A stretch of DNA of 59,081 nt from Natrialba taiwanensis DSM 12281 (GTDB taxonomy: Archaea; Halobacteriota; Halobacteria; Halobacteriales; Natrialbaceae): assembly GCF_000337595.1 (NCBI RefSeq), contig NZ_AOIL01000009.1, positions 241,043 through 300,123 on the forward strand, in the 5' to 3' direction. Under the pieces are notes generated by a model. That model was not told the origin of the DNA and ran no database searches. It worked only from the letters and a program-made list of their open reading frames with translations. Below are positions 51,246 to 59,081 of this stretch, in pieces. A program made the translations under genes and the position numbers. Position 1 is the first letter of the stretch; each line of letters starts with the position of its first letter.

Positions 51246-51471
51246 ACGTCACATCACCCAATCAGGTAGTTGAAATTTCGGTTCTACGGGTCAGTTCCCC
51301 TATACCTTGTTCGTTGGCTCCCTTGCATTGGCTGCTCAGTCTCCCCTGTACTGATCGTTCGCCGAACACCGCAGCGGCGTGAGTTTCCCAGGACTGCGCC
51401 GGCCACGAAGCAATAAACCGGCTGAGACAGGCGTGGGAAGCGGGTACATATTCACCACCGGGACAACTATC

Positions 51472-51804
51472 GTGACTGAAAAAGACCAACTACTGATGGC
51501 AAGCCGATGGACGCTACTCGCGACCGGGCGTCTACTGAGCGGCGGGCTCGTTGCGATCTCCATCGCGCTCTCGTTCCCGGAATTGCCGCTGACTTCGTGT
51601 ACAGATGTCGGATACAGCGGCGCTGGACCGCCCGGCGGATTCGAGTATGACGAGTTCTACGTGGGAGTGGTCGGCTACTTGCCCAATGGAGGCGTGAATC
51701 GATGCGATACGCCGATCGTGACGGTTGCCGTCGGGCTACTCGGAGTCGGGGCGGGATGCTCAGAAACGAGCGCTGGGGGCGGTAAGACGCTCACCTGCAG
51801 GTGA
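51472..51804 (+). CDS. small possible membrane protein
   Basis: This frame of 110 residues from GTG 51472 (TEKDQLLMASRW) has one hydrophobic helix (ATGRLLSGGLVAISIALSFP) and a second partial one (IVTVAVGLLGVGAGC). Between them is a loop with two Cys (LTSCTDVG and VNRCDTP) that could pair outside the cell. It ends oddly (SAGGGKTLTCR), so the true second helix may have been cut by a frameshift. I do not recognise a family. The surrounding gaps (51246-51471 and 51805-51876) show nothing else. Confidence 0.4.
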   Translation: MTEKDQLLMASRWTLLATGRLLSGGLVAISIALSFPELPLTSCTDVGYSGAGPPGGFEYDEFYVGVVGYLPNGGVNRCDTPIVTVAVGLLGVGAGCSETSAGGGKTLTCR

Positions 51805-51876
51805 TGCGGGTGATCGGTAAATCGCACACCAAACCGAGGAATGGCACTCCGACGCGCCGTGGGCACTTCCTCGACG

Positions 51877-53856
51877 TTACTCGACTGGCGTCCACTCGCT
51901 CGCCGCCCGCTCTCGGAGCAGTTCGCGGAACTCCGCCGTCGTCCGCTCGAGTAACTCGCCGGACGACCAGTCGAGGATCACGCCGTAGCGGCGAATGAGA
52001 TCCAGTTTGTCGAGTTCACCCTCGTGGTAGCGCTCGGTGATCGCGTCGGGGTCTTCCCGGAGCCAGTCCTCGCGATTGGCGCGGATGAACGCGCGCTGCT
52101 CGTCGGTTGCCTCGGGATCAATCTCGTACGCACAGACATCCGGATCGATTTCCTCGATGACGACGCCGTAATCCCGCTCGGCACGTTCGACGGACACGTA
52201 GTCGTCTTTGACATCCTCGAGAACCGCCTCGGGATCGCGTTCCAGCGGGTCGCCGAATCCGCCGCCGCCCGACGATGGACGGACGAACTCGTCTCCCTCG
52301 TCGATCGGGACGTTCGAGAACACGGTCCCCATGTCCTGGGACTCGCCGTCTCGAGTAAGGGTGACGCCGTGGGGAATGCCCGGAAGCCCGCCATTGATCC
52401 CCCAGGTGATCGACCGGGCGCGGTCCGAACAGTACGACATGACGCTGTTCTCACAGGCGAGCATCCGGCCGCCCTTGCGGAGTCCGCAGCCGCCGCGGAA
52501 CTCGCCGGGGCCCGCAGAGTCGGTGACGATCGAGTGCTCGCTGGTCACGAGCGGCGTGTCTCGCTCTTGGCCCTCGAGCGACTGGACGGCGAGTCCGGCT
52601 CCGAATACCGGCGCGGTCGCGTTCGATCCGTCCTTGCCGTCGCGGCCGCCCCAGCCCCCGGCCATCCAGTCGTACCAGGCGAACTCTTGGCCGTCGCGCC
52701 CAGGGCGCTGGTCCTGCCCGCCCGCGAGCAGGTACTCGAGGTTGAACGCACAGGCCATCGCCCGCTCGGGCAGCACCTCCGACCAGAGTTCGAAAATGGC
52801 GTTCATCACCTTCTCGTACGCGCCGGCGACCGAGCCCGTCACGGGAACGGGTTCGGGTGCGTTGACGACGGTTCCCTCAGGAAGGTCGGCGCTGACGACG
52901 CGGTAGAGCCCCGAGTTCAGCGGCACGTCGGGGAAGAACATCTTCGTCCCGGAGACGACCGCCGAAAAGGAGGTCCCGAACGTCGAGTTCAGGAAGTTGC
53001 CGACGTACTCGTCCGATCCGGAGAGGTCGTAGTGGACCTCGTCGCCGTCGATGGTCATCTCGACATCGATTGTGACGAACCCTTCTTCTTTGTTCGGGTC
53101 GGCATCGATGTAGTCCCGGGTGTGCCAGGTACCGTCGGGAAGGTCGCTGAGTTGCTCGCGCATGATGCGCTCGACGTAGTCCTTCGACTCGTCGAAGGCG
53201 GTCATGACCGTGTCGACACCGTACTTCTCGACGAGTTCGAGCAGTCGTTCCTCGGCTATCCGCGTCGCCTCGGTCTGGGCGCGAAGGTCGCCCATGCGGT
53301 CCTCCGAAAGGCGCATGTTGGTGGTCAGAAGGTTGGCAACGTCGTCGCGGAACTCGCCGGCGTCCCAGATTTTCAGCGGCGGGATGCGCATTCCCTCCGC
53401 GAAGTGGTCGTTCGCCTCGATGTTGAACGAGCCGGGAGCCGGGCCGCCCACGTCGGCCCAGTGGCCGTTGGACTGCGTGACGGCGATGAGTTCCCCCTCG
53501 TAGAAGACCGGCCGCATGATCCGAACGTCGTTGATATGTGTCCCGCCGAGGTAGGGGTCGTTGACGATGTAAACATCGCCAGGATTGATGTCGCCCTCGA
53601 AGTATTCGAGGGTCTCTTTGCAGGTGTAGTGGAGGGTCCCGACGTGGACGGCGATGTCCTTCGACCCCTGCATCACCGTGTTCCCCTCGGCGTCGTTCAG
53701 ACAGTTGCTGAAGTCGCGATTGTAAATGACGAACGAGTAGCACGTCCGTCGGATCTGCTGTGCCATCCGGTCGACGAGGTTCGTGAAGGAACTGCGAAGC
53801 ACTTCGAACGTAACCGGGTCGAGATCGATGTCCGTCTGTGGTTGCGTTTCAGTCAT
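51877..53856 (-). CDS. hyuB: hydantoinase/oxoprolinase subunit B (HyuB)
   Basis: In this 659-residue protein DLDPVTFEVLRSSFTNLVDR at residues 10-29 is the family N-terminus. Later segments GDVYIVNDPYLGGTHINDVR, the glycine-rich NSTFGTSFSAVVSG-like stretch and FRGGCGLRKGGRM are typical of HyuB. With HyuA it forms the ATP-dependent N-methylhydantoinase or 5-oxoprolinase complex that opens cyclic amides; acetophenone and acetone carboxylase subunits are distant relatives. The start, ATG 53856, lies 2 nt after the hyuA stop, so the pair is tightly coupled. No transporter or regulator specific to hydantoins is visible beside it. Confidence 0.9.
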   Translation of the reverse strand: MTETQPQTDIDLDPVTFEVLRSSFTNLVDRMAQQIRRTCYSFVIYNRDFSNCLNDAEGNTVMQGSKDIAVHVGTLHYTCKETLEYFEGDINPGDVYIVNDPYLGGTHINDVRIMRPVFYEGELIAVTQSNGHWADVGGPAPGSFNIEANDHFAEGMRIPPLKIWDAGEFRDDVANLLTTNMRLSEDRMGDLRAQTEATRIAEERLLELVEKYGVDTVMTAFDESKDYVERIMREQLSDLPDGTWHTRDYIDADPNKEEGFVTIDVEMTIDGDEVHYDLSGSDEYVGNFLNSTFGTSFSAVVSGTKMFFPDVPLNSGLYRVVSADLPEGTVVNAPEPVPVTGSVAGAYEKVMNAIFELWSEVLPERAMACAFNLEYLLAGGQDQRPGRDGQEFAWYDWMAGGWGGRDGKDGSNATAPVFGAGLAVQSLEGQERDTPLVTSEHSIVTDSAGPGEFRGGCGLRKGGRMLACENSVMSYCSDRARSITWGINGGLPGIPHGVTLTRDGESQDMGTVFSNVPIDEGDEFVRPSSGGGGFGDPLERDPEAVLEDVKDDYVSVERAERDYGVVIEEIDPDVCAYEIDPEATDEQRAFIRANREDWLREDPDAITERYHEGELDKLDLIRRYGVILDWSSGELLERTTAEFRELLRERAASEWTPVE

Positions 53857-53858
53857 GA

Positions 53859-55883
53859 TTACACCGTGAGGATAATGGTACCCGTCTCGTCGACCTCGGC
53901 CGTCGCGTTCGGCGGGACGACCACCGTCGAGTCCATTTGCTCGACGATCGCAGGTCCCTCGAGCGTCGCCCCCGCCCCGAGTGAAGCGCGCTCGTACACG
54001 GCCGTGTCGATGAACTCGCCTGCAGCCTCGAAGTACGCATCTCGGGTCGTTCGCCGGGCCGTATCAGCCTTCCCCGAGTCGATTTCGGGGAACGAGGGTT
54101 TCTCGACAACGCCGCGACCGGTCACGTGCAATCCGTAGACTTCGACCGGTTGGCCCTCGTCAGAGTAGGCGTACGTCTGTTCGTGCTGGCGATGGAAGCG
54201 TTCCCGAATCGTCTCCATGCTTTCGAGCGGGCGCGAGCAGCCGACCTCGAGCGAGCGCCACTGGCCGGTATACCGCATCTTGATCTCGTGATCCATCTGC
54301 ATCTCGCTCTCGTCGATTCCCTCCTCGTCGAGTCGCTCGCGGATTTCGGCCTCCATGTCCGCGAACGCGGTCTCGATATCGTCGACGATATCCGCCGCGG
54401 CGTCGGCGATAAACGTCTGCGAGAGATCGTGTTCGACGTCGACCAGCAGACAGCCGAGCGCCGAATTGATTCCTGGATAGGGCGGGATAATGACCTGTGG
54501 AACGTTCATCTCCCGAGCGACGTGTGCCGCGTGTAACGGTCCCGCACCGCCGAATGCGACGAGTGCGAAATCGCGCGGATCGAAGCCCTTACTCGTCGAA
54601 ACCAGTCGCACGGCGTTACACATGTTCGCGACCGCGATCTGTTCAATCGCCGACGCAGCCTCCGTGAGCTCGAGTCCGAGCGGATCGGCGATGTCGCGCT
54701 GAATAACTTTCCGGGCGGGTTCGGCGGTCGCGTTCATGTCGCCGCCGAGGAACCGATCCGGATCGACCCAGCCGAGGACGACGTTCGCATCGGTCGTCGT
54801 CGGTTTATCTCCACCCCGAAGATAACAAGCCGGTCCTGGATCGGCACCCTGGCTGTTCGGGCCAACCCGAAGCGAGCCACCGTCATCAATCCAGGCAATT
54901 GAGCCACCGCCGGCACCGATCGTTTCGATATCCGTCGATGGGAACATGATCGGATACCCGTACTCGACGGCCCACTCGTCGGTCATCTCGATATCGCCCT
55001 GGTGCGTAAGCGAAACGTCAGCGCTGGTACCGCCCATATCGAACCCGATCGCGTTCTCGAAGCCGCACTGATCGGCAATATACTGGCTCGCGATCGCGCC
55101 CGCTGTCGGGCCCGAGTTTGCGATACGAGCCGCGTAGTAAGCGATGGCCTCAGTCGTCATCACGCCGCCACCCGAATGCATGGCGAGGACATCGCCATCG
55201 TATCCACGCTCATCGAGTTTAGCTTCGAGATCGGTCAGATAGTCGCGGACAACCGGCACCAGCGCTGCGTTGATGACTGTCGTGCTGGTCCGTTCGTGCT
55301 CGAACATCTCCGGCAAAATCTCGTGGGATGTACAAACGAACGCAGCAGGATACTCCGCCGCGACGATTTCCTCGACTCGTTGTTCGTGCTCTCCATTAAC
55401 GTATGCATTGATCAACGAGACAGCAATCGTATCGATACCGCGCTTCTCGAAGATCCGAACGACCTCTCGAACAGTCTCCTCGTCTAGGGGTTCGACGACG
55501 TTTCCCGCATAATCGATACGCTCGGCTACCTCGAGTCGATCCCGCCTCTGTACGTAGGGATCGGCAACGTCCTCGTACGCATCCCAAAGATCCTCTTTCG
55601 TCCCGTCGCGGATTTCGTGTACGTCCCGAAATCCCTCGGTCGTGATCAGGCCAATTCGCGGCAATTCGCGCTCGATAAGCGCGTTTGTCCCGACGGTCGA
55701 TCCGTGCGAGAAGAACTCCAAGTCGCCGATTTCCGTATCTGACTTGGTCAGTCCGTTGATGACTCCGTCAGCGGGATTAGCCGGCGTCGAGGGCGTCTTC
55801 TCGATTTCGACGTCTCCCGTCTCTTCGTCAAAGAGAATGACGTCCGTGAACGTTCCACCGATATCTATGCCAGCGCGTCTCAT
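53859..55883 (-). CDS. hyuA: hydantoinase/oxoprolinase subunit A (HyuA)
   Basis: This 674-residue protein begins MRRAGIDIGGTFTDVILFDE, the actin-like ATPase phosphate-binding loop. It continues with VSLINAYVNGEHEQRVEEIV, AIGFDMGGTSADVSL (second phosphate motif) and LVAFGGAGPLHAAHVAREMN, and ends with the small beta domain EGPAIVEQMDSTVVVPPNAT. It supplies ATP-dependent activation of the ring amide for the HyuB partner. I start it at ATG 55883; the GTG five codons upstream (55898) is the alternative. It is first in the operon; the antiporter 300 nt upstream is on the same strand but separate. Confidence 0.92.
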   Translation of the reverse strand: MRRAGIDIGGTFTDVILFDEETGDVEIEKTPSTPANPADGVINGLTKSDTEIGDLEFFSHGSTVGTNALIERELPRIGLITTEGFRDVHEIRDGTKEDLWDAYEDVADPYVQRRDRLEVAERIDYAGNVVEPLDEETVREVVRIFEKRGIDTIAVSLINAYVNGEHEQRVEEIVAAEYPAAFVCTSHEILPEMFEHERTSTTVINAALVPVVRDYLTDLEAKLDERGYDGDVLAMHSGGGVMTTEAIAYYAARIANSGPTAGAIASQYIADQCGFENAIGFDMGGTSADVSLTHQGDIEMTDEWAVEYGYPIMFPSTDIETIGAGGGSIAWIDDGGSLRVGPNSQGADPGPACYLRGGDKPTTTDANVVLGWVDPDRFLGGDMNATAEPARKVIQRDIADPLGLELTEAASAIEQIAVANMCNAVRLVSTSKGFDPRDFALVAFGGAGPLHAAHVAREMNVPQVIIPPYPGINSALGCLLVDVEHDLSQTFIADAAADIVDDIETAFADMEAEIRERLDEEGIDESEMQMDHEIKMRYTGQWRSLEVGCSRPLESMETIRERFHRQHEQTYAYSDEGQPVEVYGLHVTGRGVVEKPSFPEIDSGKADTARRTTRDAYFEAAGEFIDTAVYERASLGAGATLEGPAIVEQMDSTVVVPPNATAEVDETGTIILTV

Positions 55884-56188
55884 ACTATCATCCCACACAT
55901 CATCTCACGGTCAGACTATATAATCGTTCCCCTCAGGATCGGATGTGATTCTACTGAGATCGGACAAATAGATACTTGTCTCCTCTCCACTTGTTTCATT
56001 GAACACAACCCAATGATATCGAGAGTTGGAGAATAGGCTACAGTTGCTAGTCACTTCCGAGATGAGTTTTTCTATAGTATTCTCGTCACTTCGGACCACA
56101 CCGATACTGGATTACGTCTACACTATCGCTCTGCTCCGCGGCGAAGTGGACCACTGATTCGTTCGTATCTCGGACCTTCGACTCCCAG
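55884..56188. other. 305-nt gap with a doubtful 62-residue ORF
   Basis: On the minus strand a GTG-started frame (56099 to 55911) encodes 62 residues, SDENTIEKLISEVTSNCSLF and so on, which look protein-like. Another frame just upstream, NWESKVRDTNESVVHFAAEQ and VDVIQYRCG (56090-56185), also looks coding but lacks a start. The two could be one frameshifted gene of about 95 residues. They lie between hyuA and the antiporter and read with them. I would not call a gene without comparison. Confidence 0.3.
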
Positions 56189-58159
56189 TTACACGTGTGG
56201 ATGAACTCTGTCAATAGCTTCGTCGACGGCTTCAGTTTGTCCGAGGATGGTGATGCGGTCGCCGTATTCGAGTTCGAAATCACCGCGGGGAACCGTGCTC
56301 TCACCACCGCGGTCGACGAGCGCAATCAGCACCTCGTTTGGAATCTCGGCGTCGATGTCGGCGATGGTCCGGCCGACGAGTTTCTCCGCGGTTACCTCGA
56401 TCTCTTGGACGTCACCGCTTCGGCCCAGTTCCGTCATCCAGTTCGACAGCGCCGGGCGTTCGATCATGTTATCGATTCCCCACGCAGTTGCCATTGTGGA
56501 TGACACTGTCTTGACGCCGAGTTCTTCGAACGCGTCAGCATTGTCGGGATCATTGACTCGGGCGATGACCGTCTCGACATCGAACTTCGACTTGGCGAGC
56601 TGGGCGATCAACAGATTCGTGTCGTCATCACCGGTGACAGCGGCCACGGTCTTCGCGTTGTCAGCGCCGGCGTTCCGCAGAGCCTTGGTATCGGTACCGT
56701 CGCCTTCGCGGACGGAGAAGCCGTCGGCCCGCGCTTGCTCGGCTATCGAGTCGTCATTTTCCAGTACGATAACGTTCTCTTCGCGTTCTTCGAGGCGCTC
56801 AGCGAGCGCGCGGCCCACCTGTCCGCCTCCGACAATGAGTATTCGCATTGGTATCACACGTAATCGTTCCGCGATCTGTCTGGCAAAGCCACCCTCGAAC
56901 ACGACCGTCACGAGGATGACGAGAAACACCGTCCCCACGAGGGCGTTCGCTCCTTCCGGGTTTGACGGCGGTTCCGTCGTCTGTAGTTGGATGGCGAACA
57001 GCGTCGCCACGCTTGCTGGAATGATCCCCCGCGGACCGACGAAGCTCATGAACACCCTCTCGTTGCGCGTGAACTGTTCACCCCTCGTCGACAGGAAGAC
57101 GAGTAGCGGACGAACGACCAGCGCGATGATCACCACGACCGCTAGCCCCTTGAGGCCGAGAGTCAACAGCGTCTCGAAATCGATGAGTGCAGCGAGCGCG
57201 ATGAATATAAACGAGAGAACGACGAGCGTAACGTCGCCCTTGAACGACTCGATGGTCTCCTTGTACGGGAGGTCGGTATTTCCGAGAAGTATACCGGCGG
57301 TTGCGACGGCGGCGACCCCCGCCTCAGAGGCGATGGTATCCGCGATACCGAACGCAACTATCGCACCCGCGAGCGTCATCAGGCGAGCGTTCTGGGGCGT
57401 CCCACCGGTTGCGAGGTGGACCTGCGTAAGCAGATACCAGAGTACACCGGCGACGACGATACCGACGAGCAGGCCCACGCCGAGACGCATCGCGAACTCG
57501 CTGACGTAATCCGTCGGATTGGCCTCTTGCGACGCGAGTAATTTGAAGATGACAACTGCGAGGATAGCCGCGGTCACGTCGTTAACGATCCCCTCGATTT
57601 CCAGTGCCGCGGCCACCCGGTTGTGGACTGGCACGACTGAGAGGATGGGTGTGACGACTGTCGGCCCCGTCGCCACGAGGAGCGAGCCGATCAATGCCGC
57701 TATCGCCCACTCAACAGCCAACAGGAAGTGAACCGCCACCGTCGTCCCAAGGAACGCGACTAGGGCCCCCACTGTCACCAGTCGGAGTGCAGCAGCGGGC
57801 GCCTCGCGAAGCTTCTCGACGGTGAGGTGGAACGCACCCTCAAACACGATGATCGCTACGCTCAAGCCGACGATAGTCGACAGTGCAGGCCCGAACGACT
57901 CTCGACTCACGAGTCCGACGCCCTCCGGTCCGACAGCGACACCTGCGAGAATGAGAAAGAGTACGCTCGGGACGCGATACCGGTCGGCGAGCACCTGCGC
58001 GCTCACGCCAAGTGCGATGATCAGTGCAATAATTAACAGCAGGTTCGACCCACCCTCTACCACAAGCGGGACCAGAGTACCGTTCGGAATTACGAGCGGG
58101 ATCACCGTCTCACCCAACCCGTTGAACAGCGGGCGTTCGAAACCACCGGTCGGGTCCAC
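56189..58159 (-). CDS. cation/proton antiporter with TrkA-N and TrkA-C domains
   Basis: In this 656-residue protein residues 40-420 form the 12- to 13-helix CPA-type antiporter. The ion-binding helix reads ALEIEGIVNDVTAAILA, and GPRGIIPASVATLFA is typical of the NhaP branch. Residues 435-560 are a Rossmann RCK-N domain with ILIVGGGQVGRALAERL (nucleotide-binding GxGxxG), and residues 570-655 an RCK-C ligand-sensing domain (TAEKLVGRTIADIDAEIPNE). It exchanges Na+ or K+ for H+ and is gated by a nucleotide, which fits a cell living in molar salt. The start is GTG 58159 (MDPTGGFERPLF). Confidence 0.9.
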   Translation of the reverse strand: MDPTGGFERPLFNGLGETVIPLVIPNGTLVPLVVEGGSNLLLIIALIIALGVSAQVLADRYRVPSVLFLILAGVAVGPEGVGLVSRESFGPALSTIVGLSVAIIVFEGAFHLTVEKLREAPAAALRLVTVGALVAFLGTTVAVHFLLAVEWAIAALIGSLLVATGPTVVTPILSVVPVHNRVAAALEIEGIVNDVTAAILAVVIFKLLASQEANPTDYVSEFAMRLGVGLLVGIVVAGVLWYLLTQVHLATGGTPQNARLMTLAGAIVAFGIADTIASEAGVAAVATAGILLGNTDLPYKETIESFKGDVTLVVLSFIFIALAALIDFETLLTLGLKGLAVVVIIALVVRPLLVFLSTRGEQFTRNERVFMSFVGPRGIIPASVATLFAIQLQTTEPPSNPEGANALVGTVFLVILVTVVFEGGFARQIAERLRVIPMRILIVGGGQVGRALAERLEEREENVIVLENDDSIAEQARADGFSVREGDGTDTKALRNAGADNAKTVAAVTGDDDTNLLIAQLAKSKFDVETVIARVNDPDNADAFEELGVKTVSSTMATAWGIDNMIERPALSNWMTELGRSGDVQEIEVTAEKLVGRTIADIDAEIPNEVLIALVDRGGESTVPRGDFELEYGDRITILGQTEAVDEAIDRVHPHV

Positions 58160-58817
58160 GAGTGCATCTTAGTGAAGATATTGGTTCCACGCTTATAAAT
58201 GCCAAATTACCGGTATCTCATCGATGTCCGAACTAAATTGACAGCCAAATAACACTCTGGTCACGGACTGGATGCACTACGACTCTTTCCTCTGCGAGCA
58301 TCACGGGAACGGAAGCTTCTGATTGCAGTCAGAAATCATAGATACTCCCCCGCCACACATTGTTGCTTGCAGCGCATCGCTTGGATACTGTATTCGAAAG
58401 CGTCTCGCCTCGGTCGTCGATAGTCACACTGGAGTTGAAATACCGTGGGAGACTGTACCAGCGTAACGTTGGAGACTCAGTAATAGAGCGAGAGCCACCG
58501 TCGCATTAGCGACGCGGTGGCTCTCGCTGGAATTGGCGTCTTCATCATCCTCTTCGAGCGACTCATACACCCGAACGCCGTCTACCGACAGTCATCACGC
58601 AGTAGTAACGGCGGCCAGGATCGAAATAACCCCCCGGCTCAAACCCTCCGAACCAGTGACCACATCTCAGAACCCAATCACAACTCCGTCACTAGCCGAC
58701 AGACACGCCACCAGATTGAACTCGAAAACATCGTCAATGGATCGAAATCGATTCGAACACAAGTAGCACAAAAGACGGCGAATACCGAAGACTACGCGGT
58801 TTAAATGAGATATGAAT
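58160..58817. other. 658-nt gap between antiporter and 5S rRNA
   Basis: No intact gene is found. A plus-strand frame at 58517-58804 is open but rich in Ser/Gln/Thr/Arg and has no family signal. A long hairpin sits at 58487-58528. AT-rich DNA at 58790-58820 should contain the termination signals of the 5S genes on the minus strand (CTTTTATTC just after the stem) and, further left, the antiporter promoter. Confidence 0.5.
58487..58528. repeat. long inverted repeat (hairpin)
   Basis: AGCGAGAGCCACCG at 58487-58500 is the exact reverse complement of 58515-58528. An inner TCGC/GCGA pair lies at 58501-58504 and 58509-58512, with an ATTA loop and a 2-nt bulge. It lies between the rRNA operon end and the antiporter promoter and could be a terminator-like or insulating structure, or a remnant mobile-element end. 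Confidence 0.75.
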
Positions 58818-58938
58818 AAAAGCGGCGAATCGAGTTTCCCAGAGGATCTCTCACTCCAGTACTCACCGATACGCAGGTGGGCTTATCGTCCGTGTTCGGG
58901 ATGGGTACGGGAGGAACCCCACCGCGATGGCCGCTTAC
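58818..58938 (-). rRNA. rrf: 5S ribosomal RNA, copy 1 (complete)
   Basis: The minus strand reads as a haloarchaeal 5S rRNA of about 121 nt. The 5' and 3' ends pair (AAGCGGC with GCCGCTT), the conserved 5' GGTGGGGTTCCTCCCGTACC and CCATCCCGAACACGG segments are present, and the 3' half has GATAAGCCCACC and GTACTGGAGTGAGAGATCC. The limits were set from the terminal helix and may be off by 1-3 nt. It lies downstream of a second 5S copy, with a 182-bp repeat period. Confidence 0.93.
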
Positions 58939-58940
58939 AA

Positions 58941-58985
58941 CCCGAGCGACGGAATCGAACCGTCTTCAGAGACCACTCGCTCGGA
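58941..58985 (-). other. tRNA-like acceptor/T-arm minihelix between 5S genes
   Basis: The minus strand of this 45-nt segment folds as a 7-bp stem (TCCGAGC with GCTCGGG, one G-U) continuous with a 5-bp stem GACGG/CCGTC closing the 7-nt loop TTCGATT. This is a standard T-arm with the T54-like TTC and the G53-C61 pair. Where a D-arm, anticodon arm and variable loop would be there are only 14 nt. It looks like a tRNA reduced to its minihelix, or a processing stem that imitates one. Confidence 0.55.
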
Positions 58986-59001
58986 GATTGAATATGAGTG
59001 G

Positions 59002-59081
59002 AGGCGGCGAATCGAGTTTCCCAGAGGATCTCTCACTCCAGTACTCACCGGTACGCAGGCGGGCTTATCGTCCGTGTTCGG
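59002..59081 (-). rRNA. rrf: 5S ribosomal RNA, copy 2 (cut by the window edge)
   Basis: The 3' two-thirds of a second 5S rRNA gene runs off the right end of the window. Over the 76 or so comparable bases it matches copy 1 except for two differences (58869 A versus 59051 G; 58878 T versus 59060 C, plus-strand bases). Both are offset by 182 bp. The terminal stem ends in CCGCC instead of CCGCTT, and its 5' half is outside the window. Confidence 0.9.

Noticed and set aside
52024-54138. 704-residue plus-strand ORF over hyuB and the end of hyuA
   Set aside because: Antisense shadow of two recognised genes; it crosses the gene junction without any change of character.
58517-58804. 95-residue ORF near the 5S genes
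   Set aside because: Composition unlike haloarchaeal proteins, no start signal, and part of it is the arm of a hairpin.
1-59081. CRISPR array or complete tRNA gene
   Set aside because: No regularly spaced repeats were found, and the only T-arm-like sequence seen is the minihelix at 58941-58985.

Overview
The window is chromosomal DNA of an extremely halophilic archaeon (class Halobacteria; a member of the Natrialbales is my guess, but the lineage is not proven). The grounds are high-GC DNA, very acidic Asp/Glu-rich proteins, TATA boxes about 25-30 nt before start codons (leaderless transcripts), a haloarchaeal-type 5S rRNA, a PGF-CTERM surface protein, a Tat-type lipobox, and cobaltochelatase CobN paired with a ChlI/ChlD-like protein.

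Layout. 1-7.8 kb: an MFS gene broken by one in-frame stop, a FilR1/DUF1724-type regulator divergent from an EamA exporter, a metallo-beta-lactamase-fold protein that has lost its start by a frameshift, and a MarR-MFS operon with a clear operator. 7.9-28.2 kb: a long, almost wholly minus-strand block that looks like one conserved haloarchaeal surface-appendage or secretion locus. It holds four membrane-anchored proteins with pilin- or TadE-like N-termini, a TadC-like platform protein, a TadA/PilB-like ATPase, a small anchored protein, a coiled-coil protein, a HerA-type ATPase, two MinD-like ATPases (one fused to a RecA-like domain) and two TrkA-C membrane proteins. It is interrupted on the plus strand by a pilin-like gene and a GLUG/CARDB PGF-CTERM protein that share an AT-rich recombinant segment.

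28.3-30.7 kb: cbiT-cbiL-cbiF of cobalamin synthesis. 30.7-38.3 kb: a Tat lipoprotein with a lamin-tail domain, small membrane and soluble proteins, a formate dehydrogenase-like molybdoenzyme with an atypical NuoF-like partner, and a TMEM165-family transporter. 38.6-39.8 kb: an MNT/HEPN toxin-antitoxin pair. 40-41.2 kb: a DsrE-like protein and a short-chain dehydrogenase homologue lacking the usual Tyr/Lys pair. 41.4-49.2 kb: cbiE-cbiC-cobN, divergent from the ChlI/ChlD-like subunit. 49.3-58.2 kb: an M24 peptidase, an orphan TSPPF-type DNA methyltransferase, hydantoinase/oxoprolinase hyuA-hyuB, and a cation/proton antiporter with RCK domains.

58.8 kb to the end: the 3' end of an rRNA operon on the minus strand. 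It carries two tandem, slightly diverged 5S rRNA genes separated by a tRNA-like acceptor/T-arm minihelix. The two cobalamin clusters are about 10 kb apart and together cover C20, C11, C15/decarboxylation, C5 and C12-shift steps plus cobalt insertion. CbiG, CbiH and CbiJ are not in the window. The least understood part, and the best candidate for an undescribed system, is the 8-28 kb TadA/HerA/MinD block.
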